From: an uncultured Clostridia bacterium
GTDB taxonomy: Bacteria; Bacillota; Clostridia; UBA1381
Reading direction: 5' to 3'
Assembly: GCA_934462945.1 (NCBI GenBank)
Contig: CAKSJF010000012.1
Location: 1 to 36,741, forward strand
DNA: 36,741 nucleotides
Shown: one piece after another, positions 1-8,226 of the stretch
Layout of the letters: each line of letters begins with the position of its first letter
Numbering within the stretch: the stretch's first letter is position 1
The notes under the pieces: model-generated
The model's input: only the letters and a program-made list of their open reading frames with translations
What the model was told of the DNA's origin: nothing
The model's database searches: none
Made by a program: the position numbers and the translations under genes

Positions 1-774
1 ATGCCGCAAATGGGCTGCGTGGGTGCAGCACTGGCAACGGCAATCGGTCAGTGGGTTGCGATGATTTTAGCGTTAGTTATCAACGCGAAAGTCAACCGCG
101 AGCTTTCAGTTTCTTTCCGCGGCTTTCGTCCGGAGCTTCGGATCATCCGCGAAATCTATGCCATCGGTGTTCCCTCTATTATCATGCAGGCAATCACCTC
201 TGTTATGACGGTGGGCATGAATAAAATCTTAGGAAATGATGTTGCAATCTCCGTCTTTGGCGTTTACTTTAAGCTCCAGAGCTTTATCTTTATGCCGATC
301 TTCGGACTGACCAATGCCGTCATTCCGATTGTTGCCTATAACTTCGGCGCACGGAAAAAGCAGCGGATCACAGATGTGTCACGTTTTGCGCTATTGATTA
401 CCGTTGCGGTGATGGCGGCGGGAACGCTGATCTTCCATCTGAACACCAAAACGCTCCTCGAATTCTTTAATGCTGACGCGGCTATGCTTGAGATTGGTAT
501 TCCGGCGCTCCGGATTATCAGCATTGCATTCTGCTTTTCCGGTGTCTGCATCATCTGCGCCTCAATTTTCCAGGCGCTGGGACATGCCTTTTGGAGCATG
601 ATTGTTTCCATGATCCGTCAGTTGGTGGTAATTCTTCCGGCGGCATATATTCTGATGCATTTCTGGGGCATGCCGGCAGTGTGGTTCTCCCTGCCGTTTG
701 CAGAACTGGTGGCAATGCTTTTGAGTATTTTCCTCTATTTCAAAATCTGTAAAAAAACGCTCAATCAGCTATAA
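1..774 (+). CDS. MATE family efflux transporter, C-terminal part (5' cut by window edge)
   Basis: This is the last 257 residues of a multidrug and toxin extrusion (MATE) family membrane exporter, which normally has about 450 residues and 12 membrane segments. The visible part has about six to seven hydrophobic segments. A short loop reading YNFGARKKQR (around residues 113-122) resembles the conserved loop at the start of the second MATE half, where an N-F-G-A-x-K pattern is typical. The protein would use an ion gradient to export small organic compounds through the cytoplasmic membrane. The reading frame is open at base 1, so the first ATG is probably internal and the true start lies upstream. 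Its stop codon overlaps the end of the convergent AraC-type regulator gene by ten bases, leaving no room for a separate terminator. Substrate is not predictable. Confidence 0.88.
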   Translation: MPQMGCVGAALATAIGQWVAMILALVINAKVNRELSVSFRGFRPELRIIREIYAIGVPSIIMQAITSVMTVGMNKILGNDVAISVFGVYFKLQSFIFMPIFGLTNAVIPIVAYNFGARKKQRITDVSRFALLITVAVMAAGTLIFHLNTKTLLEFFNADAAMLEIGIPALRIISIAFCFSGVCIICASIFQALGHAFWSMIVSMIRQLVVILPAAYILMHFWGMPAVWFSLPFAELVAMLLSIFLYFKICKKTLNQL

Positions 775-1568
775 CGCTTTGGCGCATGACCGGTAAAGCG
801 GCGGAAATGGCGGTAAAAGGAGGACGGGGATTCATACCCGACTGCATTTGCAATCTCCAGAACGCTTTTTCCACCGCTTTCTAATAATGCGGACGCGGCG
901 GCAATCCGCGTTTTATAAAGATATTCCATAGGCGATATGCCCATAGCGGCACGGAACTTTCTCCGAAAGTCAGTTTCACTCATAAGACAGCGCACAGAAA
1001 GCGCACGGCAGGTGATCGGTGTATGATATTCCAGTGCGATCATGCCCAGCGCCGGGAGCAGAACCTCCGGAATCTCGGTACGCTTTTTCTCCTCCGATAC
1101 CTGAAAAATTCTCTCCAAAAGCTCTGCGGCAAGAAGCTGCGAAAGAAAGCTTTTGGGGCTTTTTTTGACTTCTGCGCAAAGACGCTCTGCGGTGTGCCGG
1201 ATTTCCCGATCCGGATACACCCCTCCGGGCAGGGAATTTTCCGCAAGCCGTCCGGTCAGATACGGAATCCGGAAAAATGCCTCTGCCGGATCAATCAGAA
1301 GATAGTCAAAGGTGCAGGGCGAATTTCCTGCGGCGCTGCCGATATGCACCGTTCCCGGGAATGCCGCTGTGACGCATTCTTTGGAAAACGGCTCAACCCC
1401 TCCGGCAATCGAAAAAATTCCAGACCCCTCCCGGACAATTCCAATTTCAATCACCTGGTGGTAGTGCAGAAACGGATAACCGACATCAAGAGGTGAATCC
1501 GTCACCAAACAGATTCCACCCTGAATCGGATAATCATCCCGTACAATTCGTTTTTGCTCCTGGCTCAC
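765..1568 (-). CDS. AraC family transcriptional regulator
   Basis: A 267-residue DNA-binding regulator. The N-terminal half (about residues 15-110) looks like a cupin-type sensor domain with the typical HYHQVIEIGIV segment. The C-terminal about 100 residues form the two helix-turn-helix motifs of the AraC/XylS family, ending in the signature around SVLEIANAVGYESPSSFYRHFRRFTG. I chose the GTG at 1568 because an AGAGGGGA ribosome binding site lies about eight bases upstream and no better ATG exists. The gene is convergent with the MATE gene and might control it, since AraC regulators often act on neighbouring transporters, but that is inference. Upstream lies the palindromic repeat at 1605-1788, so any promoter must sit in the short gap or inside the repeat. 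I found no convincing -35/-10 pair. Confidence 0.9.
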   Translation of the reverse strand: MSQEQKRIVRDDYPIQGGICLVTDSPLDVGYPFLHYHQVIEIGIVREGSGIFSIAGGVEPFSKECVTAAFPGTVHIGSAAGNSPCTFDYLLIDPAEAFFRIPYLTGRLAENSLPGGVYPDREIRHTAERLCAEVKKSPKSFLSQLLAAELLERIFQVSEEKKRTEIPEVLLPALGMIALEYHTPITCRALSVRCLMSETDFRRKFRAAMGISPMEYLYKTRIAAASALLESGGKSVLEIANAVGYESPSSFYRHFRRFTGHAPKRYS

Positions 1569-1604
1569 TTGTATTTCCCCTCTTTCGTTTAGAACTTTTA
1601 AATT

Positions 1605-1788
1605 GACAATCCCTCAGTCAGCTGCGCTGACAGCTCCCTTTGCTCAAGGGAGCCGTATAGTGTGCGCAAATTATAAATATATTGGCTGAAACCAGTATTG
1701 ATGTCAGCCAAGAATAATAAGAATTGCACTTACCAAAGGCTCCCTTGAGCAAAGGGAGCTGGCGGTGTAAGCCGACTGAGGGATTGTC
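1605..1788. repeat. MITE-like palindromic repeat element with about 50-bp terminal inverted repeats
   Basis: The arms at 1605-1654 and 1738-1788 are inverted copies. The outer 15 bases (GACAATCCCTCAGTC) and the inner 24 bases of each arm are identical, and the middle differs. Each arm also contains small hairpins of its own, for example GCTCCCTT paired with AAGGGAGC. The 83-base core holds a further hairpin (TTGGCTGA at 1682-1689 with TCAGCCAA at 1704-1711). There is no open reading frame and no target duplication that I can see. Repeats with CCTCAGTC...AGCTCCCTT arms are, to my knowledge, scattered in ruminococcal genomes. It fills most of the gap between the divergent araC-type gene and the phosphodiesterase gene. 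Confidence 0.8.
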
Positions 1789-1896
1789 CTCCTCATTCTA
1801 AAAAAAGTATACCACATCCCATCCCCATTTGCAAGCTGATTTGAATATCTTGCAGAAAACCGCCGTTTTAGGGTCGAATTTTGTCTAAATCGCATA

Positions 1897-1925
1897 TTGA
1901 TTTTTTTTTAACAAAGTAGTATAAT
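1897..1925 (+). promoter_or_regulatory. Sigma-A-type promoter of the YfcE-type gene
   Basis: TTGATT at 1897-1902, a 17-base spacer and a perfect TATAAT at 1920-1925 stand about 55 bases before the start codon at 1980. The spacer contains an A/T-rich run. Confidence 0.8.
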
Positions 1926-1979
1926 GTATAGGAACATGATAGAATGGCAGTGTTTTGGAGAGAAAGGAGCGACCTGAAC

Positions 1980-2525
1980 ATGAAATGGATGATTGCATCG
2001 GACATACACGGCAGTGCATATTACTGCAAAAAGCTTTTGGAGCAGTACGAAAGCGAGCATGCAGAGCGTCTGATTCTTTTAGGCGACCTTTTGTACCACG
2101 GACCGCGGAACGATCTTCCGAGGGACTATGCCCCAAAAGAGGTCATTCCCATGCTGAACGCGAAAAAGGATGAGATTCTTGCTGTGCGCGGCAACTGCGA
2201 CGCCGAGGTGGATCAGATGGTGTTAGACTTTCCGATCATGGCGGACTATGCCGTATTGGCGCTGGGATCAAAATCGGTTTTTCTGACGCACGGGCATCTC
2301 TATCATGAAAAGAACCTGCCCCCCTTAAAAACAGGGGACATTTTGCTGCACGGGCATACGCATATCCCAAAATGCACGGAGCACGGGAGCTATGTTTACC
2401 TAAACCCCGGCTCAGCGGCAATTCCAAAGGAAAACAGCCACCACGGCTATATGCTTTTAGAGGACGGCGTGTTTTTCTGGAAGGATTTTGACGGCAGGGT
2501 ACTGCATCAGTATGACGCCCGGTAG
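1980..2525 (+). CDS. yfcE: YfcE/MJ0936-type metallophosphoesterase
   Basis: A 181-residue cytoplasmic phosphodiesterase of the calcineurin-like fold, the same length class as E. coli YfcE (184). Metal-binding motifs appear in the expected order: SDIHG near residue 8, LLGDLLYHGPRNDLP near 34-48, RGNCD near 69, and THGH and GHTH in the C-terminal half. These coordinate two divalent metals. YfcE hydrolyses artificial phosphodiesters, and its natural substrate is not settled. I start at the ATG at 1980 because AGAAAGGAG lies at 1961-1969 and the conserved strand begins there; an upstream in-frame ATG at 1944 lacks a binding site. It is a single-gene unit with its own promoter. The next promoter (mdh) follows without an obvious terminator between them. 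Confidence 0.92.
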   Translation: MKWMIASDIHGSAYYCKKLLEQYESEHAERLILLGDLLYHGPRNDLPRDYAPKEVIPMLNAKKDEILAVRGNCDAEVDQMVLDFPIMADYAVLALGSKSVFLTHGHLYHEKNLPPLKTGDILLHGHTHIPKCTEHGSYVYLNPGSAAIPKENSHHGYMLLEDGVFFWKDFDGRVLHQYDAR

Positions 2526-2559
2526 GGGTATATCAATTTTCTGATACTGCTATGTAAAA

Positions 2560-2590
2560 TTGACAATACCGAAACGGGTCGGAATATGAT
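2560..2590 (+). promoter_or_regulatory. Candidate promoter of the mdh-fumC-hdr-flx-tfr operon
   Basis: A perfect TTGACA at 2560-2565 is followed after 19 bases by TATGAT (2585-2590). The spacer is longer than the usual 17, which suggests a promoter that is weak or helped by an activator. No Rex-type palindrome (TTGTGAA...TTCACAA) is visible around it. It lies 37 bases before the start codon at 2627. Confidence 0.55.
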
Positions 2591-2626
2591 AAAATAACAG
2601 GGATAATGTATTATGAGAGGTGTATT

Positions 2627-3571
2627 ATGAACAAAATTTCTATCATCGGAACCGGCAGCGTCGGTTCTACAATTGCGTACACGCTGACCGTTATGGGTAT
2701 GGCGTCGGAAATCGTGATGATTGACATCAACAATGAAAAGGCGCTCGGAGAGGCAATGGATATCCGCCAGGGAACACCTTTTTGCGGAGCATGTTCCATC
2801 TATGCAGGCGACTACCGCGATGCGGTAAATTCCGACATCGTGATTCTGACTTCCGGTATGGCAAGAAAAGCCGGACAGACAAGATTGGAGCTTGCACAGG
2901 TAAACGTGGATATTACCAAGAGCATTATTCCTGAAATTACAAAGTATGCTCCCAATGCCATCTATATTATTGTCAGCAACCCGGTAGACGTTCTGACCTA
3001 TACTTTCCATAAGGTATCCGGCATTCCGGAAAACCGGATCATCGGCTCGGGTACAATCTTAGATACTGCACGTCTGCGCACCAGACTGGCAGAATATTAT
3101 AACATTAACCAAAGCAACGTACACGCATATGTGTTCGGAGAGCACGGAGATTCTTCCTTTATTCCGTGGTCGGTCGCAAACATTTCCAATGTTCCGATTG
3201 CAGAGTGTCAAAAATTAATCACCACCCCCGGCATCAACAGCCCGGAGCTGGATTTAGAGGAAATTGAGCAGTATGTCAGAAAATCCGGCGGCCGCGTCAT
3301 TGCAAGAAAGGGCGCAACATTCTATGCCGTTTCTGTTTCTGTCTGTCACATCTGCAAATGCATCTTAAGCGGAATCGACACCACCATGACCGTTTCCACC
3401 ATGATGCACGGAGAATACGGCATTGAGGACGTCTGTCTGAGCACCGTCAATATGATCGGTCATAACGGCGTGCGCGGCAAGGTAAACGTATCACTGACAG
3501 ACGACGAAGTGAAAAAGCTTCGCCACAGCGCAGACACCTTAAAGGACGTTTTGAAAAACTTAAGTATATAA
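2627..3571 (+). CDS. NAD-dependent L-malate/L-lactate dehydrogenase family enzyme, malate-type specificity residue
   Basis: A 314-residue cytoplasmic 2-hydroxyacid dehydrogenase. It has a Rossmann motif GTGSVGS (residues 8-14), an NAD-selecting Asp in MIDIN (Asp33), the Asp146/Arg149 pair in LDTAR and catalytic His173 in GEHGDS. Similarity search would probably name it L-lactate dehydrogenase. However, in the substrate loop ARKAGQTR the residue equivalent to lactate dehydrogenase Gln102 is Arg80, and the usual Glu at position 107 is Gln84. Arg at 102 is the classic switch to oxaloacetate/malate. Together with the fumarase gene 17 bases downstream and a fumarate reductase in the same operon, I infer malate dehydrogenase activity: oxaloacetate + NADH to malate. 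Other clostridial enzymes called lactate dehydrogenase may share this loop, so lactate activity is not excluded. The start at 2627 has GAGAGG six bases before it. Confidence 0.85.
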   Translation: MNKISIIGTGSVGSTIAYTLTVMGMASEIVMIDINNEKALGEAMDIRQGTPFCGACSIYAGDYRDAVNSDIVILTSGMARKAGQTRLELAQVNVDITKSIIPEITKYAPNAIYIIVSNPVDVLTYTFHKVSGIPENRIIGSGTILDTARLRTRLAEYYNINQSNVHAYVFGEHGDSSFIPWSVANISNVPIAECQKLITTPGINSPELDLEEIEQYVRKSGGRVIARKGATFYAVSVSVCHICKCILSGIDTTMTVSTMMHGEYGIEDVCLSTVNMIGHNGVRGKVNVSLTDDEVKKLRHSADTLKDVLKNLSI

Positions 3572-3588
3572 AAGGTAAGGTGAGAAAA

Positions 3589-4965
3589 ATGGAGTATCGT
3601 ATTGAACACGATTCTATGGGCGAAATGAAAGTGCCTGCCGACCGTCTCTGGGCAGCGCAGACACAGAGAAGCCATGAAAATTTTGAAATCGGTGTGGATA
3701 TTGAAACCATGCCGCGCGAAATTACCCATGCATTCGGTATCTTAAAAAAGGCGGCAGCCATGGCAAACGCAGAGCTGAAACCGGAGAAAATGACAGCAGA
3801 AAAACTCTCGGCAATCAGCCAGGCATGTGATGAGGTCATTTCCGGCAAGCTGAACGGACATTTTCCGTTAGTTGTCTGGCAGACAGGCTCGGGAACACAG
3901 TCCAACATGAATGCCAACGAGGTAATCGCAAACCGCGCCAATCAGATTGCAGATAAAAAACTCTGCCATCCAAATGACGACATTAATATGAGCCAATCCT
4001 CCAACGACACCTTCCCGACAGCAATGCATATTTCTGCCGTGATCGCGATTGAGGATAAGCTGATTCCGGCACTGGAAACCTTAATTGCAACTTTTAAGCG
4101 TCTGGAAACAGAAAACGAAGGCATTGTAAAATCCGGAAGAACGCATCTCCAGGACGCAACCCCAATCAAATTCAGCCAGGAAATCTCCGGCTGGCGTTCC
4201 AGCTTAGAGCGTGACGTGGAATTATTAAAGCTTGCAGTTAAGCCGCTGCACGAATTAGCATTGGGCGGCACAGCTGTCGGCACAGGCTTAAACGCTCCGA
4301 AAGGTTTTTCGGAATTAGTTGCTGCAAAGGTTGCAGAGCTGACCGGAAAAGACTTTGTTACAGCAGAAAACAAATTCCATGCGCTGACCTCCAAGGATGA
4401 ATTGGTCTTTGCACACGGTGCAATCAAGGCAGCTGCATGCGACATGATGAAGATTGCAAATGATGTCCGCTGGCTGGCATCCGGTCCGCGTGACGGCTTG
4501 GGAGAGATTCATATTCCGGAAAATGAGCCGGGTTCTTCTATCATGCCAGGTAAGGTCAACCCGACCCAGTGCGAGGCGGTTACCATGGTTGCCGTTCAGG
4601 TTATGGGCAATGACGCGGCAGTCGGCATTGCAGCGTCTCAGGGTAACTTTGAACTGAATGTGTTCATGCCGGTTGCAGCTTATAACTTCCTGCAATCTGC
4701 ACGTCTTTTAGCAGAAGCAATTATCTCCTTTAACAAGAACTGCGCAGTCGGCATTACTGCAAATAAGGAAAAAATGCACCACAATCTGCACAATTCCTTA
4801 ATGTTAGTCACCGCCTTAAACCCGTATATCGGCTATGAAAATGCGGCAAAAACTGCGAAAAAGGCATTTAAGGACAACATCTCCTTAAAAGAGGCTTGTG
4901 TGGAATTAGGCTTTTTGACAGCAGAGAAATTTGATGAGGTGTTCCATCCGGAACAGATGGTTTAA
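3589..4965 (+). CDS. fumC: Class II fumarate hydratase (fumarase C)
   Basis: A 458-residue iron-independent fumarase, the normal length for FumC, acting as a cytoplasmic homotetramer that interconverts malate and fumarate. Visible family signatures are SGTQSNMNANEV (around residue 98), the GRTHLQDA segment (around 183) with the conserved His, and the superfamily signature GSSIMPGKVNP (around 315). Two starts are possible. GTG at 3580 would place the binding site inside the gene, whereas ATG at 3589 has GGTAAGG ending eight bases before it, so I use 3589. It follows the malate/lactate dehydrogenase-type gene by 17 bases and precedes the hdr-flx-tfr cluster. In this setting it should run towards fumarate, feeding the fumarate reductase encoded at 12196-13803. 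Confidence 0.96.
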   Translation: MEYRIEHDSMGEMKVPADRLWAAQTQRSHENFEIGVDIETMPREITHAFGILKKAAAMANAELKPEKMTAEKLSAISQACDEVISGKLNGHFPLVVWQTGSGTQSNMNANEVIANRANQIADKKLCHPNDDINMSQSSNDTFPTAMHISAVIAIEDKLIPALETLIATFKRLETENEGIVKSGRTHLQDATPIKFSQEISGWRSSLERDVELLKLAVKPLHELALGGTAVGTGLNAPKGFSELVAAKVAELTGKDFVTAENKFHALTSKDELVFAHGAIKAAACDMMKIANDVRWLASGPRDGLGEIHIPENEPGSSIMPGKVNPTQCEAVTMVAVQVMGNDAAVGIAASQGNFELNVFMPVAAYNFLQSARLLAEAIISFNKNCAVGITANKEKMHHNLHNSLMLVTALNPYIGYENAAKTAKKAFKDNISLKEACVELGFLTAEKFDEVFHPEQMV

Positions 4966-4978
4966 ATCCTGTGGATTG

Positions 4979-4995
4979 GGGGGCAGAATGCCCCC
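4979..4995 (+). other. Intercistronic hairpin between fumC and hdrB
   Basis: GGGGGCA, a GAA loop and TGCCCCC form a perfect 7-bp stem in the 56-base gap. There is no U-run after it, so it is more likely an mRNA stability or processing element than a terminator. Confidence 0.5.
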
Positions 4996-5021
4996 TGAAA
5001 ACAGAAAGGAATGGTTTTAGC

Positions 5022-5831
5022 ATGAAAAAAGTAAGTTACTTCCCCGGCTGTACCCTCCGCACAAAGGCAAAGGAATTGGATTTCTACGCAAGAGCCTGTG
5101 CAGAAAAGCTTGGGATTGAGCTTTGCGAAATAGAGAACTGGCAGTGCTGCGGCGGTGTTTTCTCCAGTGCAAAGGACGAGGTTGCCTCAAAGCTGCCGTC
5201 CGTCCGGGCGCTTATTGCCGCAAGAGAAAACGGCGAACCGCTGGTTTCGGTCTGTTCAGCCTGTCATAACGTGATCAAACAGACAAACTATGCAATGCAG
5301 AATGATGAGGATTTTGCGCAAAAGGTAAATCTCTATATGGCGCAGGACGAAAACGCGCCGGCAGAATACCACGGAGAAACCGAGGTCCTGCACTATTTAG
5401 AGCTTTTACGGGATTATGTCGGCTTTGACAAAATCCGTGAGGCAGTGGTAAATCCGCTGACCGGAAGAAAGATCGGCGCATATTACGGCTGTCTCCTGCT
5501 CCGTCCGAACAAGGTGATGGCATTTGACGATCCGGAAAATCCACAGATCATAGAGGACTTTATCCGCGCCCTGGGTGCAGAACCGGTGATCTATGCATAC
5601 CGGAACGAATGCTGCGGCGGCTATGTCACCTTAGAGGACGCGGCATTATCCAGAAAAAAATCCAATGCAGTGACCAATAATGCAAAGGAAAACGGCGCAG
5701 AAACACTTGTGACCGTTTGTCCGCTCTGCAAATACAACTTAGTGAAAAACGGAAGCGAAGTTCCGGTTGTATACTTCACAGAGCTTTTAGCAGAGGCGCT
5801 GGGCGTAAAGGAGGATTATCATGCAGAGTAA
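5022..5831 (+). CDS. hdrB: Heterodisulfide reductase subunit B-like protein (CCG domains)
   Basis: A 269-residue protein of the HdrB family. Two complete CCG-domain cysteine motifs are present: C10, C42-C43, C78, C81 and C157, C197-C198, C233, C236. In methanogen HdrB these hold two noncubane [4Fe-4S] clusters that split the CoM-S-S-CoB heterodisulfide. Bacteria like this one should not make those coenzymes, so the partner here is different. The nearest candidates are a thiol/disulfide carrier or the fumarate reductase encoded five genes downstream, whose iron-sulfur subunit lacks its own CCG domain. I start at 5022 (AAAGGA about 12 bases before), where the conserved SYFPGC strand begins, rather than at an in-frame ATG at 4971. 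Its 3' end overlaps hdrC by 11 bases, indicating coupled translation. Confidence 0.93.
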   Translation: MKKVSYFPGCTLRTKAKELDFYARACAEKLGIELCEIENWQCCGGVFSSAKDEVASKLPSVRALIAARENGEPLVSVCSACHNVIKQTNYAMQNDEDFAQKVNLYMAQDENAPAEYHGETEVLHYLELLRDYVGFDKIREAVVNPLTGRKIGAYYGCLLLRPNKVMAFDDPENPQIIEDFIRALGAEPVIYAYRNECCGGYVTLEDAALSRKKSNAVTNNAKENGAETLVTVCPLCKYNLVKNGSEVPVVYFTELLAEALGVKEDYHAE

Positions 5832-6213
5832 ACAAGAGCGGCAAAAAGAGCAGATTCTGCGCATGAGCGGTGTGAACCCGAAAAAGTGCATGCGCTGCGG
5901 AAAATGCTCCGGAACATGCCCGTCCTACGATTCGATGGAATATCATCCGCACCAGTTTGTTTCCATGGTGGAAAACGGAGAGATTGAAAAGCTGATGCAG
6001 TCTGATTCCATCTATAAATGTCTTTCCTGCTTTGCCTGTGTGGATCGCTGCCCGAGAGGGGTAGAACCTGCAAAGCTGGTGGAGGCTTTAAGACTTTTAG
6101 TGATCCGTCAAAAAGGCGAGAACCACTTAACCGCAGACGATATTCCGGCGCTTTTGGATGAGGATATGCCGCAGCAGGCACTCATGAGCGCTTTGAGAAA
6201 GTATTCTAAATAA
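5821..6213 (+). CDS. hdrC: Heterodisulfide reductase subunit C-like ferredoxin protein
   Basis: A 130-residue protein with two [4Fe-4S] binding sets, C23-x2-C26-x2-C29-x3-C33 and C67-x2-C70-x2-C73-x3-C77, each followed by Pro in the ferredoxin manner. In Hdr complexes HdrC carries electrons from HdrA to HdrB. There is no membrane segment, so this is the soluble HdrABC type rather than the membrane HdrDE type. A strong AAAGGAGG lies seven bases before the ATG, inside the end of hdrB. Length matches the short bacterial form of HdrC; methanogen HdrC is somewhat longer. Confidence 0.93.
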   Translation: MQSKQERQKEQILRMSGVNPKKCMRCGKCSGTCPSYDSMEYHPHQFVSMVENGEIEKLMQSDSIYKCLSCFACVDRCPRGVEPAKLVEALRLLVIRQKGENHLTADDIPALLDEDMPQQALMSALRKYSK

Positions 6214-6231
6214 GAAAGGAGAAACAAAACC

Positions 6232-8226
6232 ATGCAGAGAATTGGAGTTTTTGTCTGTCACTGCGGAACGAACATTGCCGGTACGGTCGATGTCAAGGCA
6301 GTTGCAGAAGCATTAAAGAATGAGCCGGGTGTTGTTTTCTCCACCGATTATCAGTATATGTGTTCGCAGGCTGGTCAGGACATGATCAAGCAAGCGGTGG
6401 TTGACAACCAGCTGACCGGATTTGTGGTCTGCTCCTGCTCACCGCGTATGCACGAGGCAACTTTCCGCAAAACCGCGGCGGCTGCCGGCTTAAACCCATA
6501 TATGGTGGAAATTGCAAATATCCGTGAGCAGTGCTCATGGGTACACAAGGATATGGAGATCGGAACAGAAAAGGCAATCATCCTCGCAAAGGCGGCAGTT
6601 GCCAAGGTGAATTTAAACGCACCGCTGACGCCGGGAGAAAGTCCTGTTACCAAGCGCGCCTTAGTAATCGGCGGCGGTATTGCAGGAATCCAGACGGCTT
6701 TAGACATTGCAGATGCCGGCTTTGAGGTGGACATTGTAGAAACCAAGCCGACCATCGGCGGTAAGATGGCGCAGCTGGATAAAACGTTCCCGACCTTGGA
6801 CTGTGCAGCCTGTATTTTAACCCCGAAGATGGTGGAGGTTGCGCAAAACGAAAAAATCCGGATCTTCTCTTATTCCGAAGTAACCGATGTCAAGGGCTTT
6901 GTGGGTAATTTCGACGTTACCATCAAGCGCAAGGCAAGATATGTCAAGGAAGAAGTCTGCACAGGCTGCGGACTCTGTACCGAAAAATGTCCGCAGAAAA
7001 AAGTTCCGAACGAATTTAACCTCGGAATGGATAACCGCCGTGCAATCTATATTCCGTTTGCACAGGCAGTGCCAAAGGTTGCAACCATTGATCCGCGCTA
7101 CTGCACCAAGCTGAAAACCGGCAAGTGCGGCGTATGCTCTAAGGTATGTACCGCCGGCGCGATTGATTACGAGGCAAAGGATGAATATATCGAGGAGAAG
7201 TATGGCGCAATTGTAGCGGCAACCGGCTTCAATCCGATTTCTATGGAAAAGTTTGACGAATTTGCATATTCGCAGTCGAAAGACGTGATCACCTCCTTGG
7301 AGTTAGAGCGTCTGATGAATGCGGCAGGTCCGACCGGCGGCACACTTCTGCGCCCGTCCGACGGAGAGCATCCGCATACGATTGTATTTGTACAGTGCGT
7401 GGGTTCAAGATGTGACGCATGTGCAGAAAAGGGTAAGGAATACTGCTCGAAAATCTGTTGTATGTATACTGCAAAGCATGCGATGCTAATCCGCGATAAA
7501 TACCCGGATACCGATGTGTATGTATTCTATATTGATGTTCGTACACCGGGTAAGAACTTTGACGAATTCTACCGCCGTGCTGTGGAGGAATATGGCGTTC
7601 ACTATATCAAGGGCATGGTCGGCAAGGTTTCGCCGGAGGGCAAAAAACTGAAAGTGCAGGCATCTGACCTCTTAGACGGCAGACAGCTGCACATTGACGC
7701 AGATTTAGTTGTCTTAGCAGCGGCAATCGAGCCGGACAAATCTGCAAGACCGCTTGCAACCATGCTGACCGCCAGCATGGATACCAACGATTTCTTCACC
7801 GAGGCACACCCGAAACTGCGCCCGGTAGAAAGTCCGACTGCCGGCGTGTTCCTCTCTGGAACGTGCCAGGGTCCGAAAGATATTCCGGAAACCGTTTCGC
7901 AGGCAGGCGCGGCAGCGTCTAAGGTCATCGGACTTTTATGCAAGGATAAGCTGACCGGTAACCCCTGTGTTGCGCATTCTGATGAAATGATGTGTAACGG
8001 CTGCTCCACTTGTGAAAAGGTTTGCCCGTATGGCGCAATCACCTATGTGGAAAAAGAATTCCGCATGCCGGACCGTACCACAAAGGTTCGCCGGGTAGCA
8101 GTTGTAAACGAGGCAGTCTGCCAGGGCTGCGGCGCATGTACGGTCGCTTGTATGTCCGGGGCAATGGATCTGCGCGGATTCACCAATAAACAAATCATGG
8201 CGGAGGTAGACGCAATATGCAAGTAA
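6232..8226 (+). CDS. hdrA: Heterodisulfide reductase subunit A-like flavoprotein (putative electron-bifurcating subunit)
   Basis: A 664-residue cytoplasmic flavoprotein of full HdrA length. In order: an N-terminal HdrA domain with cysteines C9, C11, C44, C67 and C69; an FAD-binding thioredoxin-reductase-like domain starting at VIGGGIAG (145-152) with a CAAC pair at 191-194; an inserted ferredoxin (C243, C246, C249, C253 and C291, C299, C302, C306); and a C-terminal ferredoxin (C588, C591, C594, C598 and C630, C633, C636, C640). In methanogen HdrABC-MvhAGD this FAD bifurcates electrons, one branch to ferredoxin and one to HdrB. All ferredoxin domains expected of a bifurcating HdrA are present. 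GAAAGGAG precedes the start. The end overlaps flxD by ten bases. Bifurcation itself is inference from family and context. Confidence 0.94.
   Translation: MQRIGVFVCHCGTNIAGTVDVKAVAEALKNEPGVVFSTDYQYMCSQAGQDMIKQAVVDNQLTGFVVCSCSPRMHEATFRKTAAAAGLNPYMVEIANIREQCSWVHKDMEIGTEKAIILAKAAVAKVNLNAPLTPGESPVTKRALVIGGGIAGIQTALDIADAGFEVDIVETKPTIGGKMAQLDKTFPTLDCAACILTPKMVEVAQNEKIRIFSYSEVTDVKGFVGNFDVTIKRKARYVKEEVCTGCGLCTEKCPQKKVPNEFNLGMDNRRAIYIPFAQAVPKVATIDPRYCTKLKTGKCGVCSKVCTAGAIDYEAKDEYIEEKYGAIVAATGFNPISMEKFDEFAYSQSKDVITSLELERLMNAAGPTGGTLLRPSDGEHPHTIVFVQCVGSRCDACAEKGKEYCSKICCMYTAKHAMLIRDKYPDTDVYVFYIDVRTPGKNFDEFYRRAVEEYGVHYIKGMVGKVSPEGKKLKVQASDLLDGRQLHIDADLVVLAAAIEPDKSARPLATMLTASMDTNDFFTEAHPKLRPVESPTAGVFLSGTCQGPKDIPETVSQAGAAASKVIGLLCKDKLTGNPCVAHSDEMMCNGCSTCEKVCPYGAITYVEKEFRMPDRTTKVRRVAVVNEAVCQGCGACTVACMSGAMDLRGFTNKQIMAEVDAICK

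Noticed and set aside
1023..1496. Open frame on the + strand inside the AraC-type gene
   Set aside because: It lies antisense to a well-supported gene, has no ribosome binding site and a composition unlike a real protein. Many similar antisense frames across the window were dropped for the same reason.
2560..2626. Rex redox-operator upstream of the mdh-type gene
   Set aside because: No TTGTGAA...TTCACAA-like palindrome can be found near the promoter.
2627..3571. Plain L-lactate dehydrogenase
   Set aside because: The overall sequence suggests it, but the specificity loop has Arg and Gln where lactate enzymes have Gln and Glu, and the context is malate/fumarate. I kept the call open between the two.
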